25,520 bases of DNA, taken from Botryllus schlosseri. Lineage: Eukaryota; Chordata; Ascidiacea; Stolidobranchia; Styelidae. The number at the start of each line of letters is the position of its first letter. The first letter of the stretch is position 1. This document shows positions 10,335 through 22,300 of this stretch, in pieces. A program made the translations under genes and the position numbers. The notes under the pieces are model-generated. The model saw nothing but the letters and a program-made list of their open reading frames with translations. It was not told the DNA's origin and searched no databases. The stretch spans positions 1-25,520 of the forward strand of contig KE604945.1 in NCBI GenBank assembly GCA_000444245.1, read 5' to 3'.

Positions 10335-10787
10335 ATAATCAAAAGATATTGTAGTCGCCCAAACGCAGCAGACTAAAAGAAAAACTTTCGTGAGACGCAC
10401 ACACAAATTGTCATGTCTTCATTCCTTAGGGGTGCGCCGGGTGACATTTGATTTGTGGGGCTGAGATTGGAATGACAGTACTATTCATCACGCCCACCCA
10501 GCGCGACTTTTGCATAGGACACATACCGAAAGTTCCGGCCAAGGTCTTTGACAGCACACTTCGCGGAGTCGGACGTTAGTCAAAACTGCATATGTCCTTT
10601 AGTGTGTTATGGCGCGGTAATAACCGGCACCGAAATGCCTACTCCTATAAGTCATGCTTTTTTCTTGAGGGAGAGAAGTATGCATTTCAAAATCAAGCCA
10701 TCTAGAGACACTAAATCAAAGAGAACTCCCAAGTTAATATAATCTCTCGAAAATACTCTATAATTTATGTTGATTTATGAAATACTT

Positions 10788-10870
10788 TTGACTCCCCTTC
10801 GAGCTCGCTTCCAGCCCTATTGGGAGTTAGGGGTGCGACAGTTACGAACCAGGAAGAATGCAAATCATTG
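10788..10870. repeat. Fragment related to the interior of the 16568-17798 element
   Basis: CCCCTTCGAGCTCGCTTCC and GGGGTGCGACAGTTACGAACC match CCCTTTCGAGCTCCCCC and GGGTGCGGCAGTTACGGCC at 16846-16896 in the same order. No terminal repeats flank this copy. Confidence 0.45.
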
Positions 10871-11000
10871 GGTGCGATAAATCGTTCGCTATGGGGGCAA
10901 TGAGTACATTATGACGTAACAAGCAAATGACGTCTCGTTTATAAAGAATAAAGTTGTTATTTCATTAGGCCTTTTCATCGCAATCCTTAATTCCTTATAT

Positions 11001-13600
11001 CAGGAGTTCTCAACCCGCGGCCTGCAGAGGTCCATTTTGCGGCCCGCGGCCTCTTTCAGTATGAACGCAATTACTACTGGCACTCATTGTTGCATATTAA
11101 TTTAGCTACTGAGCTCTCTTATCGCACCGTCGCTGTTTCGTTTGAATACCCATTCTTTGACGTGTTCTGGTCTCTTGATATGTTCTCGAGTTTAGATTTT
11201 TATTGTTCTGAATCAGTATTGGTACGTACCTATATGTTCCCTTTAATTTTTCACGAGTCTGCGCGCACTCACCAACTTACTGCGCTGTCTCTTGGACAAC
11301 AGTGCGTAGCAACTGAGAGAAAGGTCATCACTACGGCTTTTTTGTGCGTGGCACAGATTTTCTGTGAGTGGCGACTTGTCAGCAGTGTGCGACCGCGCAA
11401 GTTCGCAGCATAGAGGGAACATTGGTCTGGACTGGATAATATCGCTCCATAGTACATTTTAAAAGAGTGCTTCACTCACCGCGAATGGATTGAATAGAAA
11501 CAAGATTAAGGAACGGCGAAAACTGGGTTTGCAACTCTGCATGGAACAATGAATTTGCTTTCTCATATATAAAAGGAAAATCTATTTTTGTCGAATAACA
11601 GTTGTCGTAACGAAGCGTAGAAGCTTAAAACGATACCACGAAAGTTTCATCTCGGCTACATATCGCCTGATCTTAGAAAAAACGTTGGTACCTAGGTGTC
11701 AAGCCCAGCAATCCATAGTTCGAGAAATTAAAATTGCCGACGACGTTGCAGACGCATTGCTAAGCCCAGGAAATCTGCCAGAACAGGTGTGATTTCACTA
11801 ATACTTTAACATGATGCGTGAGTATTCGATGTCCCCGGGAGTTAGCAGTAGGGATGGTGTGAACCTCTGAAAGGTTCGGGTTCGTGTGAACGCGAACCTT
11901 TTTGAAAGGTTCTGTGTGAACACGAACGTGAACCTCGTGACGTCATATTGCTAATTCCAACCCTATCTTTCAATGAAGTGATAGCCTATATTAATGTACA
12001 CGATACCTAGAGAAGACTCGGGCCACATAATGTCACATTGCTAAAGTACATATTGGCGTTTTAAACGTCGCTATATGTAATACAATATGTAAATATTATG
12101 TATCAACCGCGGTTATCAAAGGATATAATAATCTCATAAAATCAATACATTCCGTCGCTTTGCCAACAATTTCGACGAGGACTTACCAGGGAATTCAAGC
12201 TTACGCCTTAACGGTCTTAGCCAGACCGGACAATGTGTTTGGAGTCTGAGTATTGCTACATTGATATTGAGCAGAGTGTAAAACGGGTTTCTATACTCGC
12301 TACCGATACCATAAACAACAAGTTATATAACAGTAGCCAGCACCTTAATCGCACGGATTTGGTTTTAATGGTACAGTAAAGATATGAAGTCAAGATTGAC
12401 CCCGTACGCCCGCTCGATTTTTTACATGAGAAAACGATATCAATGTCATTGATTGGTTGAATAAGCATCATTCGCTGACTACGTATCTCGCTCGTGATGT
12501 TGTGTGATTGCGGGTCAAGCTCACAGCAGAGAGTCACTAAATATTCACAAACGGAAAGCTGGATATTTCGAGAATTTTTTGTAACAAAAAGGAAGTAAAA
12601 CTTTTAAGGTTGTCAAGGTGCATGCTCGTTTAGCGTTGATTTTTTATGCTGCCAGCGCCATGCATAGAGTGACCCGCAGTTGAAATGCAATAAATTAGAA
12701 CCAAAGATATTATAATGAAGTGCAAATTAAAATTTACCAAAAAGGTTCACAGTGCAGAACCTACCAAGGTTCTGTTGTGAACGCGAACCTCGCAATTTCC
12801 GAGGTTCACACACAGAACGCGAACGTGAACCTCAAGTTCACACCATCCCTAGTTAGCAGCAATGACAACATCACCTGACAAAAATTTCGAAGCTAAAGTC
12901 GTCCTATTCAACCATGACCATAAGCCTAGCAATGGACGAATCAACCGACTTCACAGACATTGGATAGCTAATTTCCTAAGTGTATTTTATCACAGTGGAT
13001 ATATTTGCAGAAGAAAAGCTGGTAAGGCAAACGTGGGGAGGTGGCCAGCGAAAAACATCAACTTCACAAAGTTGACTTCTGGTACTATTGGTGGAGGGCT
13101 CCAGCCATGGACGGAAAGGACATGGGTTAATTGGTTTGCTCAGAAATGACCCCGAAACGCCAGACTTCTTCTCATATCACTGAGAGCTCAAAGTGATAAT
13201 GGCCTCTGTTGTAACGAAAAAGTGACCGTGATTTTATACTTGCTCGCTCACGCATTGAAACGGAGCGTTCCGTTCTCTAGTGGAAGGGTTTCAGGGTGCA
13301 TTGCATATATATACCGACTTGGAAATGAATGCAATGTACGCTCCATAAAATGATTTGCTTGCGACGCCGGAAGAAACATGTTCTCACAAAAATACAGCGA
13401 TTGCAAACTTACGTATACTGTTTATTAATGCTTTAGAATGCATAAAAATGTACTAGACGCCCGGATGTAACTAATAAATAGGCTCCAGTAGCCTAAATTT
13501 GATAGAAGCCCACAAATGCATGGTAATAATATTTTGCGGCCCGCAGCGTCTTTTGCTGGTAAAATGCGGCCCGTTATACATGGGAAGTTGAGAACCCCTG
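11001..13600. mobile_element. hAT-type non-autonomous transposon, 2.6 kb, with 8-bp target duplication
   Basis: The left end reads CAGGAGTTCTCAACCCGCGG and the right end, reversed, CAGGGGTTCTCAACTTCCCA. CCTTATAT flanks both sides exactly (10993-11000 and 13601-13608). Both subterminal regions contain GCGGCCCGC. No transposase is recognisable; the ORFs inside (11087-11413 and 12862-13149) match nothing I know. It is interrupted by the element at 11849-12851. Confidence 0.9.
11849..12851. mobile_element. hAT-type MITE nested in the 2.6-kb element
   Basis: Terminal inverted repeats are TAGGGATGGTGTGAAC at both ends (16 of 16 bases). GTTAGCAG is duplicated at 11841-11848 and 12852-12859. About 100 bases inside each end are filled with variants of GAACGTGAACC and AGGTTC. 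It has no coding capacity and is younger than its host element. Confidence 0.93.
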
Positions 13601-13652
13601 CCTTATATTGTCTTCCAATATATCTTCTAAGATTAGTTCTGAGAAGCAAAAT

Positions 13653-13785
13653 GAATGTAATCGTAATCATGATTACTTTTCCAATGTAATCGTAATCGTA
13701 ATCGACTACTTCCGGATTTTGCTGTAATCGTAATCATAATCGTAATCGCGTGATTCAGAAGTAATCGTAATCGCAATCGAACATT
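13653..13785. repeat. GTAATCG-rich repeat, second block
   Basis: This block has the same GTAATCGTAATCGTAATCG units and a shared phrase, GTAATCGACTACTTCC, also present at 9300-9317. It begins 53 bases right of the 2.6-kb hAT element. It may be the far part of a repeat that the hAT interrupted. Confidence 0.6.
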
Positions 13786-14954
13786 GGTCTACAAATTTCA
13801 AAAAAAATAAGCCCCAAAAATTCTAATGATTGATTTAGGCTAATTTTAGGTTGCTGAATCCGACTCTGTCCTCATAATTTCTCTATCACGTCAGATTTTT
13901 TCGGTATGCATTTTTCTCATTATTTCGGCTTTCGTTAGTGACATTCACGGTCAGTGTACAACATCAACAGATGAAATATTGTTATTGAAATCATCTATAA
14001 TTATGAAACCTGGGTTGTGGTAGAACAGAGTAACTGAGTTTTCGATGAGCTTGAATCCAGTGGTTCTCTATCTTCTTTCTATCAGGACCTCTTTTAGACC
14101 CATAAATTTCTGTGTGGATGCAACTATTTTTAGTCGGTCGCAGTTATTATCTTTAGCCTATGTACCACTCTTCGTTTAAAGATTGGTATTATTAGCTCCG
14201 TACCTAATTAAGTTCCATACTTTATCTATCTTTATACAATACATCCGTCCTGCAGACTTGATCGGTCAATGCATTTTGTGACAGGACACTGCTCTTTCGT
14301 AAAACGTAAAGGTTTGCAAGCAATAAACATTGTATTGTTGGTATATTATGTAGAAGAGAGTTGTTCACTCTGGTATACATTACCCGACTGTGAGGCTCTT
14401 TAAGCTTCCTTTGAAACATTTAAATAAACAGAATGTCTGCTTTTCCAAAGAAAAAAGTGCTTATCCTGATAACTTGAAAGAATTTATCGTCATTGATCTC
14501 AACCTCTGCTTATCATGCTAATTATTCTCTTCCAGTTTCCATATATTGTCACATTTTATCGGAATCGAGGAGAGCTGTTTCTGAACTGTTTTTCTTTTGG
14601 TTTGTTGCCATGATATAAAGGGCTTCTTTTGCATTGTCTATTATAGACAACCAGATGAATGGAGACTGCTTACTAACAGCTCAACACGAAACCTGAAGTG
14701 CGCGTGTTAATTCACATTAGAAATAAATATGCATCTGTTCTAGGACAGTCGATCCCTCTCGACATAGGACATTCTGTGGCCTATGTTTTCTATGTTGGTA
14801 CAGAGCCAGAGATTAGCATTGGTAAAATTAGAGGCTTTTTGTTGGTATGTTTTGCATGATTAAATGCCAGTTCTGAATACAAAAAGCTTTACATTTTTGG
14901 TGGTTCCTGATTTGCCGTGATATTTTACTATGAACAAGAGTCGGTCGAAGTGAT
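13786..14954. other. Intergenic DNA
   Basis: A solo hAT-like terminus at 14058 is the only recognisable feature; the rest is A+T-rich, with no gene seen. Confidence 0.45.
14058..14100. mobile_element. Solo hAT-like terminus
   Basis: CAGTGGTTCTCTATCTTC followed by AGGACCTCTTTTAGACCC resembles the 'CAGTGGTTCTCAACC...GGACCCC' end of hAT elements. No matching inverted end was found within the next 2.5 kb. Confidence 0.45.
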
Positions 14955-15500
14955 CAGCGTTGCTACTCAAGTAGCAAAAGTAACGCCTTACATTTCTACT
15001 CAATTACAAGAAGAATAAGTAGTCATTTCAAAGACTTGTCAAAACTACTTCAAGTGGAAGACGAAATGAAAGGTCTGAGAATTACTAAAAGTCAGTAAAT
15101 ATCTAAGTAGGCGTATATTTGGTCGGAGGGGGCTACATACGAAATCGCAAGATGTATCGCTGCATATAACGCAAAAGGACTATAAAGACACCACCCATGA
15201 TGGGTAGAATCTTCGAAAATATATATTCAGTTACCATGATTCAGAGGCTATTTTACGCGTTCTTATGACAATTTTACCCACGATAGTGGTACAATATTAT
15301 CCATGAACTACTTTCTACTTCGCAAAAACTGAATTGAAAACGTAATAAGTTCATCAAGAATACTGCTCAGGTAGATTTTGAAGTAGTTGTAAAACATTAC
15401 CACTTCAGTAAGAANNNNNNNNNNNNNNNNNNNNNNNNNNNNNNNNAAGCAGCCAAAATCTACTTGAGTACCTCGAAAAAGTAGAAATATCCAACATATA
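14955..15500. repeat. AAGTAG-type repeat with both end types, containing an N gap
   Basis: The left part begins CAGCGTTGCTACTCAAGTAG and the right part has AAATCTACTTGAGTACCTCG followed by AAAAAGTAGAA, matching 5618-5650. This links the two terminal fragment types seen elsewhere. A 32-base N run (15415-15446) interrupts the copy. Confidence 0.55.
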
Positions 15501-16559
15501 TAATATCTCAAAAATATGACGTGATAGAGCAAAACTAACGTCAGATTCGTATTCAGCGCCCCCAAATTAGGTATATTTGACCCAAAGAAGTCCTGGGGCA
15601 AAAATCGTGTAGACCAGTGTAATCCACGCTACTGCCATACATCTGCCACATGAAGACATGAGCTATGGTTAACGTGGTCCCTTTCTTTATAATTTGACAA
15701 TGTATGATAATAGAAGGCCCAGGAGCTAGAGCAATTCAACATTTATGCCTGCTTCAAAGCCGTGTTATAGTGTCATACATCACGTAATTCCGTTTCATAT
15801 GGCGCACTAATATTCAGTTGACACCAATAGATGCGAAAGGGGTGGTCTAGGGGCGGAGCCCCCCAGAAGCTACGATTACATACTTATAGGGGCCCCTAGA
15901 AGTCTGGCCCAGCCTACTCAAAATACCACTGCTGCATGAACTTCAATTCGTTTATTTCTAACTTCAGACAGGGTGCTGCAGGATGGCCAAATGGTTGCGT
16001 GATCGGCTGATCGCCGATAATTGGCTTAAAAGCTATTATTGGCTAAAATCAAATAATACAATCCGGGAGGCGCTCAACGATAATTATAGGCTCTATAGAC
16101 GACATAACAGGCAGCGGAAAAGGCCCTTACCTGGTAACACTAGTATCCTGATGCAGGAATCAGTATTTCGTTCGTTGCGGCCTAACATCTGAAACTACGA
16201 CGACAATTTGAATGGAAAAAATGTAATTATAACGCGATGTTACAGAGATACTGGGCGTAACATTAACGCGATGCAATATGCTTGTAATATACAATGTGGC
16301 TTGGCGAGTGTATTTTTAGTATGAAAAGGCGATTCAACTGCTGTCGTAATTCTACAGAAAACAATGTTGTCGTGTCTATTCATCACCCTCTGCACTGCTC
16401 GTTGCACAACGTGGTAGACGCGGAGCATCTGGGTAACAATAATTTCCACTGCCGTGGCTATAATATCAACGAGATTCAATCAATTTAATCTTGAATTTGT
16501 TTTTTCAATTTTTTCTTTACTTTTCATTCAGTGTGCAGTGCATGCCTGCTCTTTACGTC
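15501..16559. other. Intergenic DNA
   Basis: The region contains the GC hairpin at 15851 and a 69-codon ORF at 15983-16192 that matches nothing I recognise and lacks splice support. Confidence 0.4.
15851..15866. repeat. GGGGCGGAGCCCCCC hairpin
   Basis: A short, perfect GC hairpin in otherwise A+T-rich DNA. Such sequences often sit near transposon ends, but no element boundary is visible here. Confidence 0.35.
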
Positions 16560-16567
16560 GCCTAGGC

Positions 16568-17798
16568 CAGGGGTTCTCAGCCCTTTCTTGTCCGTGGCCC
16601 ATTTTTCGGTTTGAAAATGTGCCGTGACCCACCTCTTATACTAGATTCCTAATCCCGTTCAATGCGTGTTAATCGACGGCGCCGATATGCCTATTTCTCT
16701 AAAATATGCGAATTTACTCCTAATATAGCCTACTGATGATATTTAAATCTAGACTTCTCGGGACATGAAATCGCGCGAGGCGCGAAGAAAATTTTCAGGT
16801 TGAATAAATGTCCTCCAACAAACGACCTTCGAAATAATCTTGGGCCCTTTCGAGCTCCCCCAATTTTGGGTTTGGGTGCGGCAGTTACGGCCCTGGTAGA
16901 TCATAGGCTAAATCTCATGTGTATATCATGATCGCCGCTGCTCCATTCGCGTCGCAAAACCCAATGATCGAATCCCCGTATCCACTGCGTGATTGGGGTA
17001 TTAGTTCCAGTATTGTGGGGAATAATATACGGTAATCATTATGTACCAGCTTCAAACAATTCATTAATGAATAGGGTAGCCTACTACAGAGAAGTGGGGG
17101 ATAAGTTTTTTAATGTGCATGCTGTACAATGTACAATTGTACATTGTATGTCTTGTACCAAACGAGCTGGAGTTGCAATGTCAGAATATTCAATCCAATG
17201 ATACAATCGATTCATGTGACTCTTACATTATGTACAATGATTTCCAGGTCGGACATTTTAAACCGACTCCAAAATGCGTTGCGCTATAAATCCTCAAACA
17301 AGTACGATTCGTTGCGGTGGTGCAGTATACCTTCACCAGAATTTGCAATTACAGAAGCAACAATTTGCAATTATGGCTATTTTCATCCTACAGTAATACG
17401 ACCTGCCGAAGTGCTGTAAATCTATACATCAATTACACCTCATTCCTAGTTTATTGCATACCCCTTTCAACGGCATATGTCATATGAGCCTGCCGGAGTA
17501 CTTGGTTACTTCAGCATTACCTTCCAGTTATTTTATACCCGAAATAATTTCAGTTGCTGTTAGCCGTAGGTTGTCATAAGCAGTGGAAAAAAGCCGCCGT
17601 TTGTCCCTTCCGTTTTCTACTTGTACAGGATGTTGACTCCATGTGCCACTACGTCTCCTCAGAGTGGGATGAAAAGGTTTATGAATATATTTTTAGCGTA
17701 TAACAAATATAGCTAAACTTACATTAATTCTAAAATTTTCTAAATAGCTTTGTGGCCCGCCTCAAATGCTCCTGTGGCCCACCCTTTGAGAAGCCGTG
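16568..17798. mobile_element. hAT-type non-autonomous transposon, 1.23 kb
   Basis: The left end is CAGGGGTTCTCAGCCC, continuing into CCGTGGCCCA; the right end, reversed, is CACGGCTTCTCAAAGGGTGG, continuing GGCCACAGG. GCCTAGGC flanks both sides exactly (16560-16567 and 17799-17806). No transposase reading frame is recognisable. Confidence 0.9.
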
Positions 17799-17806
17799 GC
17801 CTAGGC

Positions 17807-19212
17807 CAATGTAGGTGTCTGATTTCAAAGACTACTCCAAATCGTTTCGACACCTTCCTATCTTTTCAATGTATCGCAATGTTTGTGGTGTATTGAACTG
17901 ATAAGAATTGCTAATAAACCGAACTGAATCAATGAGCATTGGTCCGGAAATGAGCCGCTATGATCGATCCGGAGCAACTGGAGATATCATGTAACACGCG
18001 ATGGCGCTCTGACTGCATTACGCTACAGTAGAGTTTATGCCGATTGCCGATTCTACGCAAGTGCTGGCAGCTGGTTGCTCATTGGGTGGTGCTAAGGCAG
18101 CTCAAAAATACCCATTTGGCTCAATTCCTTCAAGCAGAAGTAACCGAATTACAATTAAAATTAAAATTTTCATAAATTAATAGTATTTGCGTAGGTATTT
18201 CGCCACTTTGCCATGATTTAACATCGTGTTCGAAGCCTGCCTGAAAATGGGGAGGGAAGCGATGCTTTTTCACGCGTTTACTTCTTGAGGTGGGTCTGTG
18301 ATAGCGCTTGGATAACAAACATTGCTAATTAGCTGGGAATTCGTCAACGCCATTGAGATAGCACCGTTAAAACGATGGTGATATAATTCGCAAGTGAAAT
18401 AATTTAAACACTGAAATCGGCGACCATTTAGTGGAAATAAACTAACAAGCAAGCAAAACACATGAAAATGTATTTGCCAAGTGACCGTAAATATCTAGAG
18501 GTACATCTTCTGTCTGGCCAATATAGCTGTCATAAAATCAGAACGAATATTTTGGCTGTTTCGTCGCAATGTATTATGATATTTGATTTTCAGGACTCCT
18601 GGTGCAAGAGTGTCTAATCTGTCTATTGTAGCAAGTCAGTTATTGCTTATGAGGCATTATATCTTGTCGCGGGCCAGCACGCGAATTGGTGACTCTTCTA
18701 TGCAGAAATTTCAGCAAAGGACATTCAACTATACCCTATGAAATCCGCCGCCAACGCACACCCCAAAGCATATGCAGATAGTCGCATGGAGTTGCAGGGA
18801 CGGACGCAAGCTGAACGGCTTATGGACGTTCCACTCATTCCTGACGATTTGGGGTGGATGTCCTTTTTAATTTTGAGACGCATCACGATTCTTCTTGGTG
18901 ACGTCATCAATACGCCGATACATCGCCGGCTAAATATATACTAAACATGTGTGACGTTATCAATGTACTTATAATGTGCAAATTTTGAGCGAGAATAATG
19001 AGACGATAAAATTTCTAGCGAACTCAAATGACAAGACAGCGAATGCCGAAAATTCAATTACGAGTTATTTTGCATCCTCAGGCTAGTCACAGATATCCCT
19101 GAGATGACATTTGTGCCGATATCGGCCTCGCAATTTGAGATCGTCGCCTGCGTCAGATTCTCGGCGATAACGCGGCGATACTTCCGAAGCTGTCAACCCG
19201 CGGTTTTTACCT
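17807..19212. other. Region downstream of the kinase stop codon
   Basis: This should contain the 3' untranslated region of the kinase. An ATTAAA on the minus strand at 18871-18866 is a possible but unproven poly(A) signal. A full TGACGTCA site lies at 18899. No gene is recognised. Confidence 0.4.
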
Positions 19213-19354
19213 CTAGGACCCCTTGAACGATTTAAACCAGGGGTGACTGAGGATGTGACTAAGGGCTATCCTGTCGCTTGGCTTTTTCTTCAGCGCTTCA
19301 TGAATGAGGTGCTTCGCTTGATGTGAGATGTCGACGGGGAACTTCGTCAGGTCT
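19213..19354 (-). CDS. PIM-like kinase terminal exon d with stop
   Basis: The acceptor ATTTCTGCAG completes Lys and gives [40 protein letters not shown] and KSFKGS before TAG at 19215-19213. The invariant C-lobe arginine (SDR) and the final HPW are in place. The tail after HPWF is only six residues, shorter than PIM1's. No strong AATAAA follows closely; an ATTAAA lies at 18871-18866. Confidence 0.88.
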
Positions 19355-22300
19355 CTGCAGAAATTCGATTGGCATGGATTAGTTTTCTATTTAAGCGACT
19401 CACCTCACAGAAATTGCATTACTCGAACAAATGTATCGATTCACTCCACCAATCGGCATTGTCAGTCTTAAAATACTGTATGTTCAATACCGCCCACATT
19501 TTATCTTGCACCGTTTCGCTTTCGGGCTGGTTGATTTATAGGCGTCAGCTTTTTTGAATTTTTTTCTCACGTAAACAAGGTCGGCCTATACATTTGCCGC
19601 AATAACGGCAAACTCTCCATAACGAATCTGCGAGTTTGATAGCTGATGCTTTGTTTGCGAGTCACGGAAAATACCGATTTGGGTGATAAGATCGGTCCGG
19701 TATCTTTGGAAGTGTATACATTTATATACATCTCGACACTCATTGAAATATACGCTTTGTATACAGGCGGTGCCGAAAAGAGATTTAGGTAATTACATGA
19801 CCCGTTGTGACGTCACATCCGCCGTCCTTCCCGATTACACTCCACCCAATTATTATATAGCTGGCAGTTTCATATAGTGTGATTTCTGAGGCATTTATGC
19901 TAGTAATATGAATTTACAATACTTCTGATAACACGTAATTGGGGCTGGTAATTACCGACGCATCTGTAAGTGTAGAGGCGTACTGCAATGGCTCAGTCAT
20001 GCTGATCTCTCGAAATTCCTAGCGAGTGGCAGCCAGTCAGTTACGGAATAATTAGTCATGATCGCAAACTGTTTCCTGGTGATTTATAATAATAATTATA
20101 ATGATAATGATTTTTGGCGAGTGGCTGCCAATCAGCTCACGATGACAAAATATAATTCGAATCAGTCAACTTGTTGCACCCTATCATCCGAAAATGCGTT
20201 TTTAACTCCGCAGGAACAGCTTCCGGTGCGCCATATCGTCATTAATTTGAATCGCCAATGTAACGGTTACCTAGCTTTCGCACTATGTCTATTTTCTACG
20301 GTTTAATTTCGGTTTTGCCCAATCGTGAGATATTTTTATAAGGCTGCCAATCATCAACGGCAGTTAACGTAAATACTTTCATTCCTTACATAAAACCGCG
20401 CTATCGTTTCCGATATGGAGCTTATTTCCCCTCGACCGCATTTCTCAGTCTCGCTCGTAACCATAGCCGGCGGTACTTGCGGCTCCGCACATTCTCGAAC
20501 TAGCTGGTAAATACTTTGATTTGTCACGGATAAGAATCGCGTCTTTGGGATGCGTGCGGCCCCGGTGCGAACTTTGCAAATCGCGAGAGTCCGCGGTTCG
20601 AAACATGATATCGAGTCGCAGAATTAACGTATAATGTTCATAGATTCAGAGGCGTGATACGGTACCAAGTACCGGGAATGGTAGGCGCTGGAGCGCCGAA
20701 ATTTTTAAGTTGTCTTGAGCAGTTATTTCGATACGCCGCGATCGAGACTATGTATACTATATATAAAATTGACGCAAATAGTGAACTTCACGGCGACCTT
20801 CGATATCTTTCGAAATCTAGAGGATTCACAAGGTATTTTGCGACTAATCCTAATAGAACCATGTTCCCTAATCACCAGAAATCCGCGGATTTCTTACGCT
20901 GAATTCAAAATCTGGATGTATAATCGTTTCATGTCACGTCCGCGTCAAAGCGTCGACTCAACGCGGTTCAAAAGTGGCGCGAAAATATGAGGCGATTTTA
21001 AATTCGCTGGTCTACTGCGAGACCTAAGCGGTTTACGAAATAATCGGGATCCGCTTAGGATACGAACCAAATCTTAAAATATGTCATAACAAAGCCCGAA
21101 TCAATGCTCGTTGCCCATATGTCGGCTAATAGCCGCTATAACACTAGGCCTACTTATCATTTTATTTTTCCACGAAGCAACACTGTGCTTGGTGGTTCCA
21201 TTTGACCATGGCCTTGGTATTTCTATCACTGGGCACAACGATTCGAGTACTCGAATCTGAATCGAGTATTAATTGTAATGATTCGAGCCGAGTAGTAAAA
21301 CACGATTTCTTCGAGTACTGAAATTATACGCCTTTTGCCACTTTCAGTTAATTTATCGACGAAAATTATTGTTTCGATATCTAATTTTCACTGTTGAAGT
21401 CTTGACACCTTGATTGGCCGTATCGTAGCATACGAAACATTAATACAAAGCTACGAAGGTTACTGGACGTAGCACATTTCCGAAGTCATGATTACCCCAC
21501 AACATTGTCACGAAGTGGAATAAAATCGGTATGGTCGAAAAAAATACCAAATGATCATTTATGAGATGGATAACAGGCATTATTTTGTTTGTGGTGGCAT
21601 AAACGGTACATGTTTGAACTTTGACGTATTACATTTTGTTATGACGTCATACTGAGTGATACTCGATTACTCGACTCGAAGCATATTACGCGATTCAGAA
21701 TCGAATCACTCAGGTACTGGATTTTGCGCAGCCCTAGGTATTTCGTTGGAACGGAATTACCTAGCATACCACCCTGTAGCTTTTAAACTTGAATGCCACT
21801 GCGTTCTATACGTTGTCTCAAGTTATAGTTGAAAGTGTAATAAAACTTTTGGCAGAAGTCATTTCTCTCAGAAAGCCACCGTGTTCGAGCTGCATCTAAA
21901 TGATTTTCACGAATGGTCCTACTGCACGTCATCTCTATGGTATCGAGGACACGCGTCATCGCGTTTTAACACTTTGCGGATCTTCTGGCACGCATTTATC
22001 GGCATGGACAAGCAGTCGCCAAGACAACGAATTCCAGATAGTTGTCAGCTGATGTTATGAATGAAATGTAGATATATCTAATGGTCGGCCGTTAGTATCA
22101 ATAAAGTTCGCAATGGGTTAAGCAGCGATGACGCGTGACCTCGATACCGCAGATGTTGATCATTTGCAATGCACTTGTGAGAATATATTTGCTGCAGTTC
22201 GAATACGGTGACTTGCTAAGTAAATTGGCTGCTGGCGTAATTTTTTCGCTCTTTCGACTTTTTGGCGAGATAGCCTGTAGTGGTATGATCCACAACTGCA

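Larger units (their letters stand above)
9346..10992. other. Intergenic DNA
   Basis: Only the TTACCTG microsatellite and a hAT-related fragment at 10788 can be named. Open frames up to 99 codons show no recognisable domain or splice context. Confidence 0.45.

Noticed and set aside
11087-11413. 108-codon plus-strand ORF within the 2.6-kb hAT element
   Set aside because: No similarity to a hAT transposase can be seen; composition looks like chance open frame.
18190-18245. GTTCGAAGCC as a second tRNA-like B box
   Set aside because: The expected A box is absent, and the segment does not match the possible SINE at 22266.
18725-18944. Overlapping ORFs of 61 and 68 codons on opposite strands
   Set aside because: Neither matches a known family or has good splice sites; the region lies downstream of the kinase stop and may be untranslated.
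19190-19250. hAT-like sequence (CAACCCGCGG ... CAGGGGTGAC)
   Set aside because: The CAGGGGTGAC part codes for residues of the kinase C-terminus (SHPWF), so the likeness to a hAT end is chance.
20585-20605. GGTTCGAAAC as a possible tRNA B box
   Set aside because: No A box at the right distance and no cloverleaf.
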